64,000 bases of DNA from CAVTQY01 sp963736975 (GCA_963736975.1 CAVTQY010000002.1:62001-126000); one strand, 5' to 3'. Counted from the first letter of the stretch, positions 50,951 to 61,798 are shown. Translations and numbers: made by a program. The notes: a model not told the origin generated them from the sequence alone.

Positions 50951-51360
50951 CAAGTAATGAACGCCATACGTTGGAGGATCGCTGCGCGTTGGCTCACGTG
51001 ACTGCGCGATAGATTGTCAATCCAAGGATGACCGGCGCAACGGCAATCACCGTGGCAATCCAGAAAAGGTATCTCGACGATGCCGATGCCAAGCCTGACG
51101 AGGCTGCCGAAGCTGAGCATCGCCTGTACAACTGCGACGACGAAACCAAGATGGCAGCCTTGATCATGGATGACATGTTCCGCTCGGCAAGGACTGACGA
51201 AAGAGCCGAAGCCAGAATTCGGGCTAACCATTCTTCGATCTTGCAACCGATGGCTCAGTAGCTGAACGCCGTCAAAAAAAAGATTTGGGTGGGTGAAAGA
51301 ACAGCGGACGTGAATTCGTAGTGTGAGACGGCTCAGCCATCGCCCTGTTCCTGGGCTGCC
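50951..51360. other. Intergenic stretch before the tandem IS pair
   Basis: Minus-strand frames near 50994-51176 hint at a small membrane protein (YLFWIATVIAVAPVILGLTIYRAV), but starts and frames are inconsistent. No feature is claimed. Confidence 0.3.
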
Positions 51361-52510
51361 TAGTGGATAAAACCTAACGGAAGCATCCGGAAGGGATTCC
51401 CCCGACGCGGTCCATTGTGCGACGCGAGTGCATGCGCACCGGAATCAGCATTGACGTGAGAGGCAACGATCGTGAGCGGCTGCTCGCCATCATCGCCGAG
51501 CGCAACAGCCCGCAGAAGCACGTTTGGCGTGCTCGGATCGTGCTGATGACGGCCGACGGCCACGGCACCACAGCGATCATGCGTCAGGCCGGGGTGGCGA
51601 AGACCGCTGTCTGGCGCTGGCAGGAACGGTTCATGCAGGCAGGGGTGGACGGGTTGCTGCGTGACAAGACCAGACCCGCACGCATCTCGCCGCTGTCGCC
51701 GGATATGGTCAAGCAGGTCATTGCATTCACGCTGGCTGATCCGCCTGGTGAGGCCACGCACTGGACCGCCGCGGCTATGGCAAAGGTGAGCGGCATCAGC
51801 GTCAGCTCGGTGCAACGCATCTGGTGCGCCCATGGCCTGCAGCCACACCGGACGCGCCATTTCAAGCTATCCACCGATCCGAAATTTGCCGAGAAGCTGC
51901 GCGATGTCGTCGGCCTCTATGTTGATCCGCCGGCCCATGCGGTGGTGATGTCGGTCGATGAGAAGAGCCAGATCCAGGCGCTCGATCGCACACAGCCCGG
52001 CCTGCCGCTCAAACGGGGCCGCTGCGGCACCATGACGCATGACTATCGGCGCCACGGTACCACCACCCTGTTCGCTGCACTGAACGTGCTGGATGGCCGC
52101 ATTATCGGCCGCTGCATGCAGCGCCTCAGGCACCAGGAGTTCATTCCTTTCCTCAATGCCATCGAAGCGCAGGTGCCGGCCGGAAAGCTGGTGCACGCGA
52201 TCCTCGACAATTACGCTGTCCACAAACATCCCAAGGTCCGCGAATGGCTCACACGCCATCCTCGCTGGACCTTCCACTTCACCCCGACCTCCGCATCATG
52301 GCTGAATGCGGTGGAGGGCTTCTTTGCCAAACTCAGCAAGCGCCGCCTCAAGCGCGGCGTCTTTCATTCGCTGGTCTCGCTTCAGGCTGCGATCAATCGC
52401 TTCGTCACGGACGCAAACCAACAACAAAAGCCCTTCCGCTGGACCAAGCACCCCGATCACATCATCGCCGCCGTCCGCCGCGGGCACCAAGTGTTAGATT
52501 CAATCCACTA
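51361..52510 (+). mobile_element. IS630-family insertion sequence C
   Basis: 1150 bp with tips TAGTGGATAAAACCTAAC and, reversed, TAGTGGATTGAATCTAAC. Ends in TA at 52509-52510, which is also the first TA of the next IS. Confidence 0.82.
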
Positions 52511-52511
52511 G
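51417..52511 (+). CDS. IS630-family transposase (intact)
   Basis: 364 residues in one frame (alternative ATG at 51432). N-terminal helix-turn-helix: TAIMRQAGVAKTAVWRWQERFMQAGVDGLLRDKTRPAR. DDE domain: VMSVDEKSQIQALDRTQPGLPLKRGRCGTMTHDY (first Asp), HAILDNYAVHKHPKVREWL (second Asp), TSASWLNAVEGFFAKLSKRRLKRGVFHS (Glu). A different branch from elements A, B and D, with no frameshift. The stop codon uses the right tip. Confidence 0.93.
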   Translation: MRRECMRTGISIDVRGNDRERLLAIIAERNSPQKHVWRARIVLMTADGHGTTAIMRQAGVAKTAVWRWQERFMQAGVDGLLRDKTRPARISPLSPDMVKQVIAFTLADPPGEATHWTAAAMAKVSGISVSSVQRIWCAHGLQPHRTRHFKLSTDPKFAEKLRDVVGLYVDPPAHAVVMSVDEKSQIQALDRTQPGLPLKRGRCGTMTHDYRRHGTTTLFAALNVLDGRIIGRCMQRLRHQEFIPFLNAIEAQVPAGKLVHAILDNYAVHKHPKVREWLTRHPRWTFHFTPTSASWLNAVEGFFAKLSKRRLKRGVFHSLVSLQAAINRFVTDANQQQKPFRWTKHPDHIIAAVRRGHQVLDSIH

Positions 52512-53576
52512 AGCATTTTCACGGCTGCTGGAATTGCAGGGGCTTCCGAAACGGGGTGGAAATGTGATTCCTGCATCTCCGGTTGAGGAAGACCGGAGGC
52601 GGGCGTGCTACATCAGCGTGGCAAGGCTTATTCGCAGGATTTGCGCGAGCGGGTTTTCGCTGCGTCGGACGAGGGCGAACGGGTTGGCGAGGTTGCCGAG
52701 CTGCTTCGGGTAAGCGTTTCATATGTGTCGAAGGTGCTGAAGCGACGTCGCGCGACGGGGGAGACCACGGTGCGCTCGGGGCGCGGTCACAGGCCGCCGA
52801 AGTTGACGCCATTCTACCCGGCGATCCGCGCGTATGTTGCCGAACGGAGCGATACCACGATCGCAGCATTGCGTGCCTGGTTGTTGGCGACGCACCAGGT
52901 CTCGGCGAGCGTCGGGCTGATCTGGCACACGTTGAAGCTGCTTGGGCTGACGCTGAAAAAAAGTCACTGCGGGCGGCCGAGCAAGATCGGCTGGACGTCG
53001 CCCAGGGCCGTGCGGCATGGCGCGAGAGCCAGCCGATGCTTGATCCAGCCCGGTTGATCTTTATCGACGAGACCTGGACCAAGACCAATATGACCAGGCA
53101 CTACGGCTGGGCCGAGGTCGGTCATCGACTGATCGATGCGGTGCCCCATGGGCACTGGAATACCTCAACGTTCATCGCCGGTCTGCGGCAGGACGTTTGG
53201 GTTGCCCCCTGCGTGTTCAACGGCGCGGTCAATGGCGAGGCGTTTCTCGCCTATGTCGAGCAGGTGCTGGCCCCCACGCTACGCCCCGGTGATATCGTCG
53301 TGATGGACAATCTCGCTTCACACAAGGTTGCCGGCGTGCTCGAAGCCATCGAAACCGTCGACGCAAGTTTGCTCTATCTGCCTCCCTACAGTCCCGACCT
53401 GAACCCGATCGAGCAGGCTTTCGCCAAACTGAAAGCACTGCTGCGTGCCAGAGCCGTCCGAACCGTTGATGCACTCTGGAATGCGCTTGGCGATGTTGTC
53501 CGATGTTTCTCAGCCGTCGAATGCGCCAACTTCTTCCGCCACGCGGGATATTTCCAGTCAGCCTGAAAATGCTCTA
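52509..53576 (+). mobile_element. IS630-family insertion sequence D, abutting IS C
   Basis: 1068 bp; tips TAGAGCATTTTCACGGCTG and, reversed, TAGAGCATTTTCAGGCTGA. Inserted at the TA that forms the right end of IS C. Its tips resemble the surviving end of element A. Confidence 0.85.
52605..53566 (+). CDS. IS630-family transposase (two frames, likely programmed shift)
   Basis: First frame MLHQRGKAYSQDLRERVFAASDEGERVGEVAELLRVSVSYVSKVLKRRRATGE. At the A7G run near 52958 the catalytic part moves to another frame: LIFIDETWTKTNMTRHYGWAEVGHRLID, IVVMDNLASHKVAGVLEAI, YSPDLNPIEQAFAKLKALL (Asp, Asp, Glu). Same layout as element B. Confidence 0.85.
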
Positions 53577-54159
53577 GTTCGCGCGGTTTACTTCGCATCG
53601 CTCGGCCACTGCATCGCCCTGCCGTGGGACAGACCTTCAAACTCCATGACCCAAAGCGGATCCTGTCCTTTGTCGCGGACCAGGAAGTCGAAAGTTGACC
53701 GCAGAGCGAAGCTAACGTCCGCGTCCTCGATGCCGTTCCACTAAATCCGCGGGACACCGGCGAGCTGGATCTTCACTTTGGACGTTGTAGCCACGTTCCG
53801 CGGTGCGCTCCTGAAGCTCGCGATAATCCGCTGCCTGTCGGTTCACGATCTTCTTCAGGCTCGTCATTGCGTTCTTCTTCAGGCTCGTCATTGCGTTCAC
53901 GTCGCCATTGATGGTGGAGCTGTTTCGCGGCGCTTCAGCTGCGCGTCAGAGCGAGCGGACCTACCAATCCTTTCGATGCCGGTCGGTGCTGGCGGCTATG
54001 CCGTTTACGAAACCACACCCAATGACGCCAAATGACCAACTGAGCCTAGGAAAATCTGGCGCTGACGATCCGATTTCCACTCCTGGATAGCCGCGGTCAC
54101 GCCCCCAGTGAATTGCGGCTTGCATCGCCTCACATGTCATAGGCTGATCCTTCGTCGCG
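53577..54159. other. Gene debris between IS D and traG
   Basis: Minus-strand frames include DADVSFALRSTFDFLVRDKGQDPLWVMEFEGLSHGRAMQWPSDAK with stops on both sides, a decayed gene not identified. A perfect 24-bp tandem duplication lies at 53851-53874 and 53875-53898. The relaxase and oriT region expected before traG in related plasmids is not visible. Confidence 0.45.
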
Positions 54160-56135
54160 ATGAACTGGGTCCAAACTCTCCTTGTCCTCTCCACCGTGCT
54201 CAGCTTTATTTGGGCGGCAACAGAGTTGACCGCTTGGCAACTGGCCTTCCAGCCGCAGCTCGGGAAGCCCTGGTTCACTTTGTTTGGGTGGCCGATTTAT
54301 CAGCCGCAGGCTTTCTTCTGGTGGTGGTTCGCTTACGACGCTTATGCCCACGACATCTTCGTCACCGGCGGCTACATCGCGGGCTCCGGCGGGGTTATGG
54401 CCTTCGTCGTGGCTGTCGCAATTTCGGTCTGGCGTGCGAGGGAAGTGAAGAAGGTCACGACCTATGGCTCCGCGCGCTGGGCCGAGACGCGGGAGATTCG
54501 CAAAGCAGGGCTTCTCCATCCCGACGGCGTGCTGTTGGGCTTTTGGCGAAGCGATTATCTGCGCCACTATGGTCCGGAGCACGTGCTGTGCTTCGCGCCG
54601 ACCCGTTCGGGCAAGGGGGTCGGTCTTGTGGTGCCGACACTCCTCACGTGGCGCGGTTCAGCAATCGTCCACGACATAAAAGGCGAGAATTGGGAGCTGA
54701 CCGCCGGCTGGCGAGCACGATTCGGGCGAGCGCTCCTGTTCGATCCGACCAACATTCAGAGCGCCGCCTACAATCCGTCTGCTCGAGGTGCGGCGCGGCG
54801 AGTGGGAGGTCCGCGACGTGCAGAACATAGCGGACGTGCTCGTTGATCCCGAAGGCGCACTGGAAAAGCGGAACCACTGGGAGAAAACCAGCCATTCACT
54901 GCTCGTCGGCACGATCTTGCACGTCCTCTATGCCGAAACCGACAAGACGCTCGCCGGCGTCGCCAACTTCCTCTCCGACCCGAAGCGCCCGATCGAGACG
55001 ACGCTGCGCGCGATGATGACGGCGCCGCATTTGGGGCCGGAAGGGCGTGCATCCCGTCGTCGCCAGCGCCGCGCGAGAGCTGTTGAACAAGAGCGAGAAC
55101 GAACGATCGGGCGTGCTGTCGACCGCCATGTCGTTTCTCGGGCTTGTATCGCGATCCGGTCGTAGCTGCGGTCACGCGACGCTGCGACTGGCGAATCCGC
55201 GATCTCGTGCAGGCCGACAGTCCCACGACGCTCTATCTCGTCGTTCCACCATCCGACATCAGCCGGACCAAACCTCTGATGCGGCTGATCCTCAACCAAA
55301 TCGGTCGCCGCCTGACGGAAGAACTGGACGCGAAAAGCCACCGACATCGGCTGCTGCTCATGCTCGACGAATTTCCCGCGCTCGGCCGCCTCGACTTTCT
55401 TCGAGTTGACTTTGGCGTTCATGGCTGGCTACGGGCTGAAGAGCTTTCTCATCGCCCAGAGCCTGAACCAGATCGAGAAGGCCTACGGGCCTAACAACTC
55501 CATCCTCGACAATTGCCACGTGCGTGTGAGCTTCGCGACAAACGATGAGCGAACGGCCAAACGCGTCTCCGATGCGCTCGGCACCGCGACCGAACTGCGG
55601 GCGATGAAAAACTACGCCGGCAGTCGCTTGAGCCCATGGCTCGGTCACTTGATGATTTCGAGACAGGAGACGGCGCGGCCACTTTTGACCCCGGGTGAAG
55701 TGATGCAGCTTCCGCCCGACGAGGAGCTTGTCCTGGTATCCGGCTGCGCTCCGATCAAGGCGAAGAAAGTGCGCTATTTCGAGGATCCGGAAATGCAGGC
55801 TCGGATTCTACCACCGCCAAGGCCGACGACATCGAAAGCACTCCCCCTCGAGCAAAATCCAGGCATCCCGCGCGACGACGATTGGGGCGGTCAGCTTGTC
55901 ATAGCGGCCTCCGAGTTCCGCGACTGAGGATCCTGCCAACGCCGGCATTCGGCGGGAACCGGAATTGCCCGAGCACGAGGAAGTCGTGCCGGAGCCGCGA
56001 AAGCCGGTCCACGAGTTCGATCCCATGGATGAGGAACCGGACGACGAGGCTCAGCGCCAGCGCATAATGCAACGCACGTTCGGCACCGTCGCACGCCAGG
56101 TCTCGCTGGACCCGGGCGATGACATGCAGATGTAG
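54160..56135 (+). pseudogene. traG: Conjugal coupling protein TraG (VirD4), several frameshifts
   Basis: Starts MNWVQTLLVLSTVLSFIWAATELTAW with two membrane segments. Walker A CFAPTRSGKGVGLVVPTLLTW; then the frame changes near 54780 (DVQNIADVLVDPEGALEKRNHWEKTSHSLLVGTI), 55040, 55143 (YRDPVVAAVTRRCDWRIRDL...LLMLDEFPALGRLDF, Walker B), 55400 (AFMAGYGLKSFLIAQSLNQIEKAYGPNNSILDNCHVRVSFATND) and 55920 (acidic tail to TAG 56135). All VirD4 segments are present in order over about 655 codons. The hexameric ATPase links the relaxosome to the secretion channel. As read it cannot be made in one piece. Confidence 0.88.
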
Positions 56136-56137
56136 CG

Positions 56138-56575
56138 ATGCGGACCAAGCACACCTTTCGCCTACCGCCTGACCTCGCCGGCAAGCTCGCGGATTACGCC
56201 GCTCGCAAGCGTGTGCCTCAGGCCTTGATCGTCGAGGCAGCGCTCGCATCGCATCTGTCTCCCGATGGCGCCGATCGCCTGGAAGCGGCCCTGGCGCGCC
56301 GGCTCGATCGCATGACACGCCAAATGGAGCTGATCGAGCGGCACGTCACGATCTCGAACGAGGCGCTGGCCGTCTTCGTGCGCTTCTGGCTGACCAGCAC
56401 GCCGGCCCTGCCGGACACGGCTCTCGCTGCTGCACAAACCAAAGGTCGCGAGCGCTACGAAGGCTTTGTCGAGGCACTCGGTCGACGGTTAGCACGCGGC
56501 CGTAAGCTTGCCGACGAGATAAGCCGGGACGTCACTCCCGAGCCGGAAGAAGCCGCGACCACGAACAGTTCCTGA
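56138..56575 (+). CDS. CopG-family ribbon-helix-helix regulator
   Basis: 145 residues. KHTFRLPPDLAGKLADYAARKRVPQALIVEAALASHL is a ribbon-helix-helix head. A long helical part follows with LDRMTRQMELIERHVTISNEALAVFVRFWL. Sits two bases after traG and before trbB, the usual place of this regulator in alphaproteobacterial traG-trb clusters. Possibly represses the transfer genes. Confidence 0.85.
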   Translation: MRTKHTFRLPPDLAGKLADYAARKRVPQALIVEAALASHLSPDGADRLEAALARRLDRMTRQMELIERHVTISNEALAVFVRFWLTSTPALPDTALAAAQTKGRERYEGFVEALGRRLARGRKLADEISRDVTPEPEEAATTNSS

Positions 56576-56717
56576 AAGCCTTCCGTCCCTTCGACCTGTC
56601 TTTCTATCCCAGCCCCCTCCTGCCTCATCTCCGTTGTTGCGAAGTTCCCTTTCAGGCTCTTTCTAATCAACCCCGCTGATACCCGACCTTGAGCCAGGGC
56701 GAACTTGCGGGGCACGT

Positions 56718-57683
56718 GTGACGACAATCTCCTTCCGGTCTGAAGCCTTCGCCCGCGGCGCACGGATGCTGCGCACCGCATTGGGCCCCGCGATCTCGGC
56801 ATATCTCGAAGATCCCGGCGTCGCCGAGGTGATGCTCAATCCCGACGGTCGCCTGTGGATCGACCGGTTATCGGGCGGTCTCGAAGATACCGGCTGCCGC
56901 GTCACGCCCGCGGACGCCGAGCGCATCGTGCGCCTCGTCGCGCATCATGTCGGCATCGAGGTCCATGGGAGGAACCCACGTGTTTCGGCCGAGCTTCCGG
57001 AAAGTGGAGAGCGGTTCGAGGGGCTGGTGCCGCCAGTCGTCGCTGCGCCGTGCTTCGCCATCCGCCGGCCTGCCGTCGCCGTCTTCACGCTCGACGACTA
57101 TGTCGGCTCCGGCATCATGTCGGCGAAGCAGGCCGAGCTGCTGCGCATCGCGGTGCGCGAACGCAAGAACGTGCTCGTCGCCGGCGGCACCTCGACCGGC
57201 AAGACCACACTGGTCAATGCGCTCCTCGCCGAAGTCGCGAAGACAGGCGATCGTGTCGTGCTGATCGAGGATACGCGCGAATTGCAATGCGCGACACCGA
57301 ACCTCGTCGCGCTTCGCACCAAGGACGGCGTTGCCTCGCTTTCCGATCTCGTCCGTTCATCGCTGCGGCTTCGCCCTGATCGCATTCCCATCGGCGAGGT
57401 GCGCGGCGCGGAGGCACTCGACCTCCTCAAGGCGTGGGGGACCGGTCATCCCGGTGGGGTCGGGACCATCCATGCGGGTTCGGCCCTCGGCGCGCTTCGC
57501 CGCCTGGAACAGCTCATCCAGGAAGCCGTGATGACTGTGCCGCGCGCACTGATCGCCGAGACGATCGACCTCATCGCGGTCCTCGCCGGCCGCGGCTCCG
57601 CGCGTCGGCTCGCCGAGCTTGCGGCGGTGAAGAGCCTTTCGCCCACCGGCGATTACGTCCTCACCCCCGCAGGAGAACCGTGA
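56718..57683 (+). CDS. trbB: Conjugal transfer ATPase TrbB (VirB11)
   Basis: 321 residues from GTG 56718. Walker A VLVAGGTSTGKTTLVNALL, Asp box VVLIEDTRELQ, Walker B-like RPDRIPIGEVRGAEALDLLKAWGTGHPGGVGTIHAGSALGALRRLEQLI with the conserved His. Peripheral inner-membrane hexamer that powers pilus assembly and transfer. Intact. Its stop overlaps the trbC start. Confidence 0.95.
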   Translation: MTTISFRSEAFARGARMLRTALGPAISAYLEDPGVAEVMLNPDGRLWIDRLSGGLEDTGCRVTPADAERIVRLVAHHVGIEVHGRNPRVSAELPESGERFEGLVPPVVAAPCFAIRRPAVAVFTLDDYVGSGIMSAKQAELLRIAVRERKNVLVAGGTSTGKTTLVNALLAEVAKTGDRVVLIEDTRELQCATPNLVALRTKDGVASLSDLVRSSLRLRPDRIPIGEVRGAEALDLLKAWGTGHPGGVGTIHAGSALGALRRLEQLIQEAVMTVPRALIAETIDLIAVLAGRGSARRLAELAAVKSLSPTGDYVLTPAGEP

Positions 57684-58012
57684 TGCTACGCTGTTCAACG
57701 ATGCTCGCCGTGCGCTCGCCACGGCTTCGGCTTTCGCCTTCGTGGCGCGTCGCCACCACACCGGCTTACGCCGCCGGTTCCGGCATGCCCTGGGAGCAGC
57801 CGCTTCAGCAGATCCTCAGTTCCGTCCAGGGGCCCGTCGCCAAGGTCCTCTCGGTCATTATCATCATCATCACCGGCCTGACACTGGCGTTCGGCGAGAC
57901 CGCTGGCGGTTTCCGACGACTGATCCAGATCGTCTTCGGCCTGTCGATCGCCTTCGCCGCGTCGAGCTTCTTCCTGAACTTCTTTCAGTTCGGCGGCGGA
58001 GCGCTGGTCTGA
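57683..58012 (+). CDS. trbC: Pilin-like TrbC (VirB2); frameshift in signal peptide
   Basis: 109 codons. The mature part, AAGSGMPWEQPLQQILSSVQGPVAKVLSVIIIIITGLTLAFGETAGGFRRLIQIVFGLSIAFAASSFFLNFFQFGGGALV, has the two helices of the cyclised pilin. The first 30 codons as read (MLRCSTMLAVRSPRLRLSPSW) are not a signal peptide. Another frame there gives RRALATASAFAFVA, so one indel near 57750 is likely. Overlaps trbB and trbD by one base each. Confidence 0.88.
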   Translation: MLRCSTMLAVRSPRLRLSPSWRVATTPAYAAGSGMPWEQPLQQILSSVQGPVAKVLSVIIIIITGLTLAFGETAGGFRRLIQIVFGLSIAFAASSFFLNFFQFGGGALV

Positions 58013-58281
58013 TGCAACAGGACGCGCCAATCACCGGCTTCTACGCACCTGTTCATCGCGCCCTGACCGAACCAATCCTGCTGGGCGGCGCGCCGCGCGC
58101 GGTGGCAATCGTCAATGGCACGCTCGCGGCAGCCGTCGGTCTCGGGCTGCGCCTCTGGATTGTCGGTGGACTGATCTGGCTGCTCGGCCATCTCGCCGCC
58201 GTGTGGGCCGCCAAGCGCGATCCCGCTTTCGTCGACGTTGTACGGCGGCACCTCCGCTATCCGCAGCATCTGGTCGCGTGA
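58012..58281 (+). CDS. trbD: Conjugal transfer protein TrbD (VirB3)
   Basis: 89 residues: FYAPVHRALTEPILLGGAPRAVAIVNGTLAAAVGLGLRLWIVGGLIWLLGHLAAVWAAKRDPAFVDVVRRHLRYPQHL. Two membrane helices, the standard VirB3 size. Links pilin and TrbE ATPase at the inner membrane. Confidence 0.93.
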   Translation: MQQDAPITGFYAPVHRALTEPILLGGAPRAVAIVNGTLAAAVGLGLRLWIVGGLIWLLGHLAAVWAAKRDPAFVDVVRRHLRYPQHLVA

Positions 58282-58291
58282 GGTTCGCTCG

Positions 58292-60726
58292 ATGATGAAC
58301 CTCGCCGAGTATCGCCGCCGCTCGCAGAGCCTCGCCGATTTCCTGCCATGGGCAGCGCTCGTCGGACAGGGCGTCATACTCAACAAGGACGGTTCCTTCC
58401 AGCGCACCGCTCGCTTTCGCGGCCCCGATCTCGATTCCGCGACGCCCGCCGAGCTCGTCGCCATCACGTCTCGCCTCAATAACGCCCTCCGCCGCTTGGG
58501 CTCCGGCTGGGCCGTGTTCATCGAGGCGCAGCGCGTGCCCGCCCAGAGCTATCCGGCGGCCAGTTCCCCGATCCGGTCTCGGCTCTGGTCGACGCCGAGC
58601 GGCGCGCGCAATTCGAGGAGGAAGGCGCGCATTTCGAGAGCCGGTATTTCCTGACACTATGCTGTGGCTGCCGCCGGCGGACGATGCCGCGCGCGCCGAG
58701 GCTTGGCTTTACGAAAACCGCACGCACGGCACCGCTGATTGGCGCTCCGTGCTGGAAGGCTTCATCGACCGCACCGATCGCGTGCTCGCATTGGTCGACG
58801 GCTTCATGCCCGAGGCCGAGTGGCTCGATGACGGCGAGACACTGACTTATCTGCATTCCTGCATCTCGACGCGCCGCCAGCGGGTGCGTGTGCCCGAGAC
58901 GCCGATATATCTCGACACCATCCTGGTGGATGAGGACCTGACGGGCGGCCTCGAGCCGCGCCTCGGGCAAGCGCATCTTCGAACGCTGACGGTCATGGGC
59001 TTTCCGTCGCAGACCTGGCCGGGGCTGCTCGATGACCTTAACCGGCTTGCCTTTCCTTATCGCTGGGCGACGCGCGCCATCTGCCTCGACAAGACCGACG
59101 CCACCAAGCTGCTCGCGAAAATCCGCCGCCAATGGTTCGCCAAGCGCAAGAGCATCATGGCGATCCTCAAGGAGGTGATGACCAACGAAGCGTCGGTGCT
59201 GCTGGATTCCGACGCCGCTAACAAGGCGCTCGACGCCGATGCCGCGCTGCAGGAGCTGGGCAGCGATCTCGTCGGCGAAGCCTATGTCACCGCGACCGTT
59301 ACGGTCTGGAGCGAGGACTCGCGTCGTCGCCGACGAGCGCCTGCGCCTGGTCGAGAAAACCATCCAGGGCCGCGACTTCACCTGCATGCGCGAGAGCGTC
59401 AACGCCATCGAGGCATGGCTGGGCTCGCTGCCGGGCCACGTCTACGCCAATGTTCGTCAGCCGCCCGTCTCGACACTCAATCTTGCGCACATGATGCCGT
59501 TCTCGGCGGTGTGGGCCGGGCCGGAACGGGATGAGCATTTTGAGGCGCTGCCGCTCTTCTACGCTCGAACCGAAGGGTCCACGCCGTTTCGCTTCTCGCT
59601 CCATGTCGGCGATGTCGGTCATACGCTCATCGTCGGACCCACAGGTGCCGGCAAAAGCGTGCTGCTGGCGCTGATGGCACTGCAATTCCGGCGCTATGCA
59701 GGCGCACAGGTCTTCGCCTTCGATTTCGGCGGATCGATCCGCGCCGCGGCGCTCGCGATGGGGGGCGATTGGCACGACCTGGGCGGGGCGCTCTCGAATG
59801 ACGTGAATGAGCCCGTTGCCCTTCAGCCGCTGGCGCGCGTCGACGACGCCGGCGAGCGCGCCTGGGTGGCAGAATGGGTCGCGACCTTGCTGGCCCGCGA
59901 GTCCGTCACCGTCACGCCCGAGCTCAAGGAGCATCTGTGGTCAGCGCTCACCTCGCTCGCCTCCGCACCGCTCGCGGAGCGGACCATGACCGGCCTTTCG
60001 GTCCTCTTGCAGTCCAATGCGCTCAAGCAGGCGCTCCAGCCCTACACCCTGTCAGGACCCTGGGGCCGTTTGCTCGATGCGGAGAGCGAACGCCTCGGCG
60101 AAGCGGACGTCCAGGCGTTCGAGACGGAGGGGCTGATCGGCGCCGGTGCGGCGCCCGCGGTGCTGTCCTACCTGTTCCATCGCATCGAGGATCGCTTCGA
60201 CGGGCGCCCGACGCTGCTCATCGTGGACGAGGGCTGGCTCGCGCTCGACGACCCCGGCTTCGCGGCGCAGATTCGCGAATGGCTGAAGACCCTGCGAAAG
60301 AAGAATGCGTCTGTCATCTTCGCCACGCAATCGCTCGCCGACATCGACCGCAGTGCCATCGCGCCGGCGATCATCGAAAGCTGTCCAACACGAATTCTTC
60401 TGCCGAACGAGCGCGCACTCGAGCCGCAGATTGCCACGATTTATCATCGCTTCGGTCTCAACGATCGGCAAATCGAAATCTTGAGCCGGGCGATACCGAA
60501 GCGCGAATATTACTGCCAGTCGCGCCGCGGCAATCGCCTGTTCGAGCTCGGTCTGTCCGAAGTTGCGCTCGCCTTTACCGCCGCATCGCAGAAGACCGAC
60601 CAAGCCCTCATCGAGGAGATCCTTACCGCTCACGGCCGTGACGGCTTCGCCGCCGCCTGGCTGCGCCACAGGGGCCTCGACTGGGCGGCCGACATGCTCA
60701 CCCAAAACGAGGAGGCTCGGCCATGA
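58292..60726 (+). pseudogene. trbE: Conjugal transfer ATPase TrbE (VirB4), frameshifts in first half
   Basis: Starts MMNLAEYRRRSQSLADFLPWAALVGQGVILNKDGSFQRTARFRG. The frame changes near 58555 and 58653, resuming WLPPADDAARAEAWLYENRTHGTADWRSVLEGFIDRTDRVLALVDGFMPEAEWLDDGETLTYLHSCIS, and again near 59325. The ATPase half is then open to 60726 with Walker A LIVGPTGAGKSVLLALMALQF and Walker B TLLIVDEGWLALDD. Full length would be about 810 residues, normal for TrbE. The ATPase energises the transfer channel. Confidence 0.9.
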
Positions 60727-61481
60727 TTTTCGATAGGCCTGCTATCTGTCCTGTTGCGCCCTGTCTCTTGCTGGCGCCGCGGCTCTTTGCATCGCCGTCG
60801 CGTCTGTCCCAGCACACGCGCTGTCGATCGTGTTCGACCCAACCAACTACGCGCAGAACATCCTCACGGCCGCCCGCGAGCTTCAGCAGGTCAACAATGA
60901 AATTGAGATGCTGGAGAACCAGGCCACATCCCTGATCAATCAGGCGCGCAACCTGGCGAGCCTGCCGTACTCCTCGCTGACACAACTCGAGCAATCGATC
61001 ACCCAGACGCAGCAGCTTCTCGCGCAGGCACAGCGCATCGCCTACAGCGTCACGACCATCGATCAGGCCTTCACCCAGACTTATCCGCAGGCCTATTCCG
61101 GATCGACCTCCTGGCAGCAGCTGCTCAACGGACGCGCAGACACGCTGGCAGAACGCGCGGGCCGGGTTCCAGGACGCCATGCGCGTGCAAGCCGGGATCG
61201 TTCAGAACCTCGACTCGACGCGCACCCAGGTCGATGCGCTGGTGACGGCAAGCCAGGGTGCCCCCGGCGCGCTCCAAGCCGCGCAGTCCGGCAATCAGCT
61301 CGTCGCTATCCAAACCAAACAGCTCGCCGACCTCACCGCCGTCATGGCCTCGATCGCGCGCGCTCAGAGCCTCGACGCCGCTCGCACGCTCGAAACCCAG
61401 GCCCAGGCGCAAGCGCAGATCCAGAGTTTTCTGAATTACGGCGCGGGCTATCAGCCCGGCAACGCGCAGATGTTCCACTGA
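60723..61481 (+). pseudogene. trbJ: Conjugal transfer protein TrbJ (VirB5), frameshifts
   Basis: ATG 60723 overlaps the trbE stop. A signal peptide (ALCIAVASVPAHA) is readable only after a frame change before 60830. Then come FDPTNYAQNILTAARELQQVNNEIEMLENQATSLINQARNLASLPYSS...SWQQLLNGR, another change near 61140, and DAMRVQAGIVQNLDSTRTQVDALVTASQGAPGALQAAQSGNQLVAIQTKQLADLTAVMASIARAQSLDAAR, ending NAQMFH at 61481. Periplasmic, coiled-coil pilus-tip type protein. Confidence 0.85.
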
Positions 61482-61798
61482 TGCGCGGCTGTCTCCTCAA
61501 TCTCCCCGCCATTGCGCGCGCCATCGGCTTCGCCGTTGTCGCTGTCGCCATCGTCGCCGCGACGCTGCACTTCCGCAAAGCTCCATCGCGCCTGCCGGTC
61601 CACACTCCAGGTCCTGCGGCAACAATCGATCCACTTTCTGACGAACTGAAGCGATGCCAGGTGCTTGCCGCGCAGGCGAAGGATAACGCGGCTTGCGAAG
61701 CTGCCTGGGCCGAAAGCCGCCGCCGCTTCTTCACCTATCAGCCGCCGTCCAACGCGACAACTCCGTCCCCGGCACCAACCAAATCCTCCGACAGGTAA
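61481..61798 (+). CDS. trbK: Putative entry exclusion protein TrbK (TrbK-alt type)
   Basis: 105 residues, one membrane helix (AIARAIGFAVVAVAIVAATLHF), then LSDELKRCQVLAAQAKDNAACEAAWAESRRRFFTYQPP, the pattern of the alphaproteobacterial TrbK-alt family (E-L-x-R-C-x-x-L-G-x-x-A-x-x-D-x-x-C-x-x-A-W-x-x-x-R-R-R-F-F). It blocks transfer between cells that already hold the plasmid. One-base overlap with trbJ. Confidence 0.85.
   Translation: MRGCLLNLPAIARAIGFAVVAVAIVAATLHFRKAPSRLPVHTPGPAATIDPLSDELKRCQVLAAQAKDNAACEAAWAESRRRFFTYQPPSNATTPSPAPTKSSDR

Noticed and set aside
53851..53898. Perfect 24-bp tandem repeat as a possible CRISPR or iteron
   Set aside because: Only two units with no spacer; a simple duplication in gene debris.
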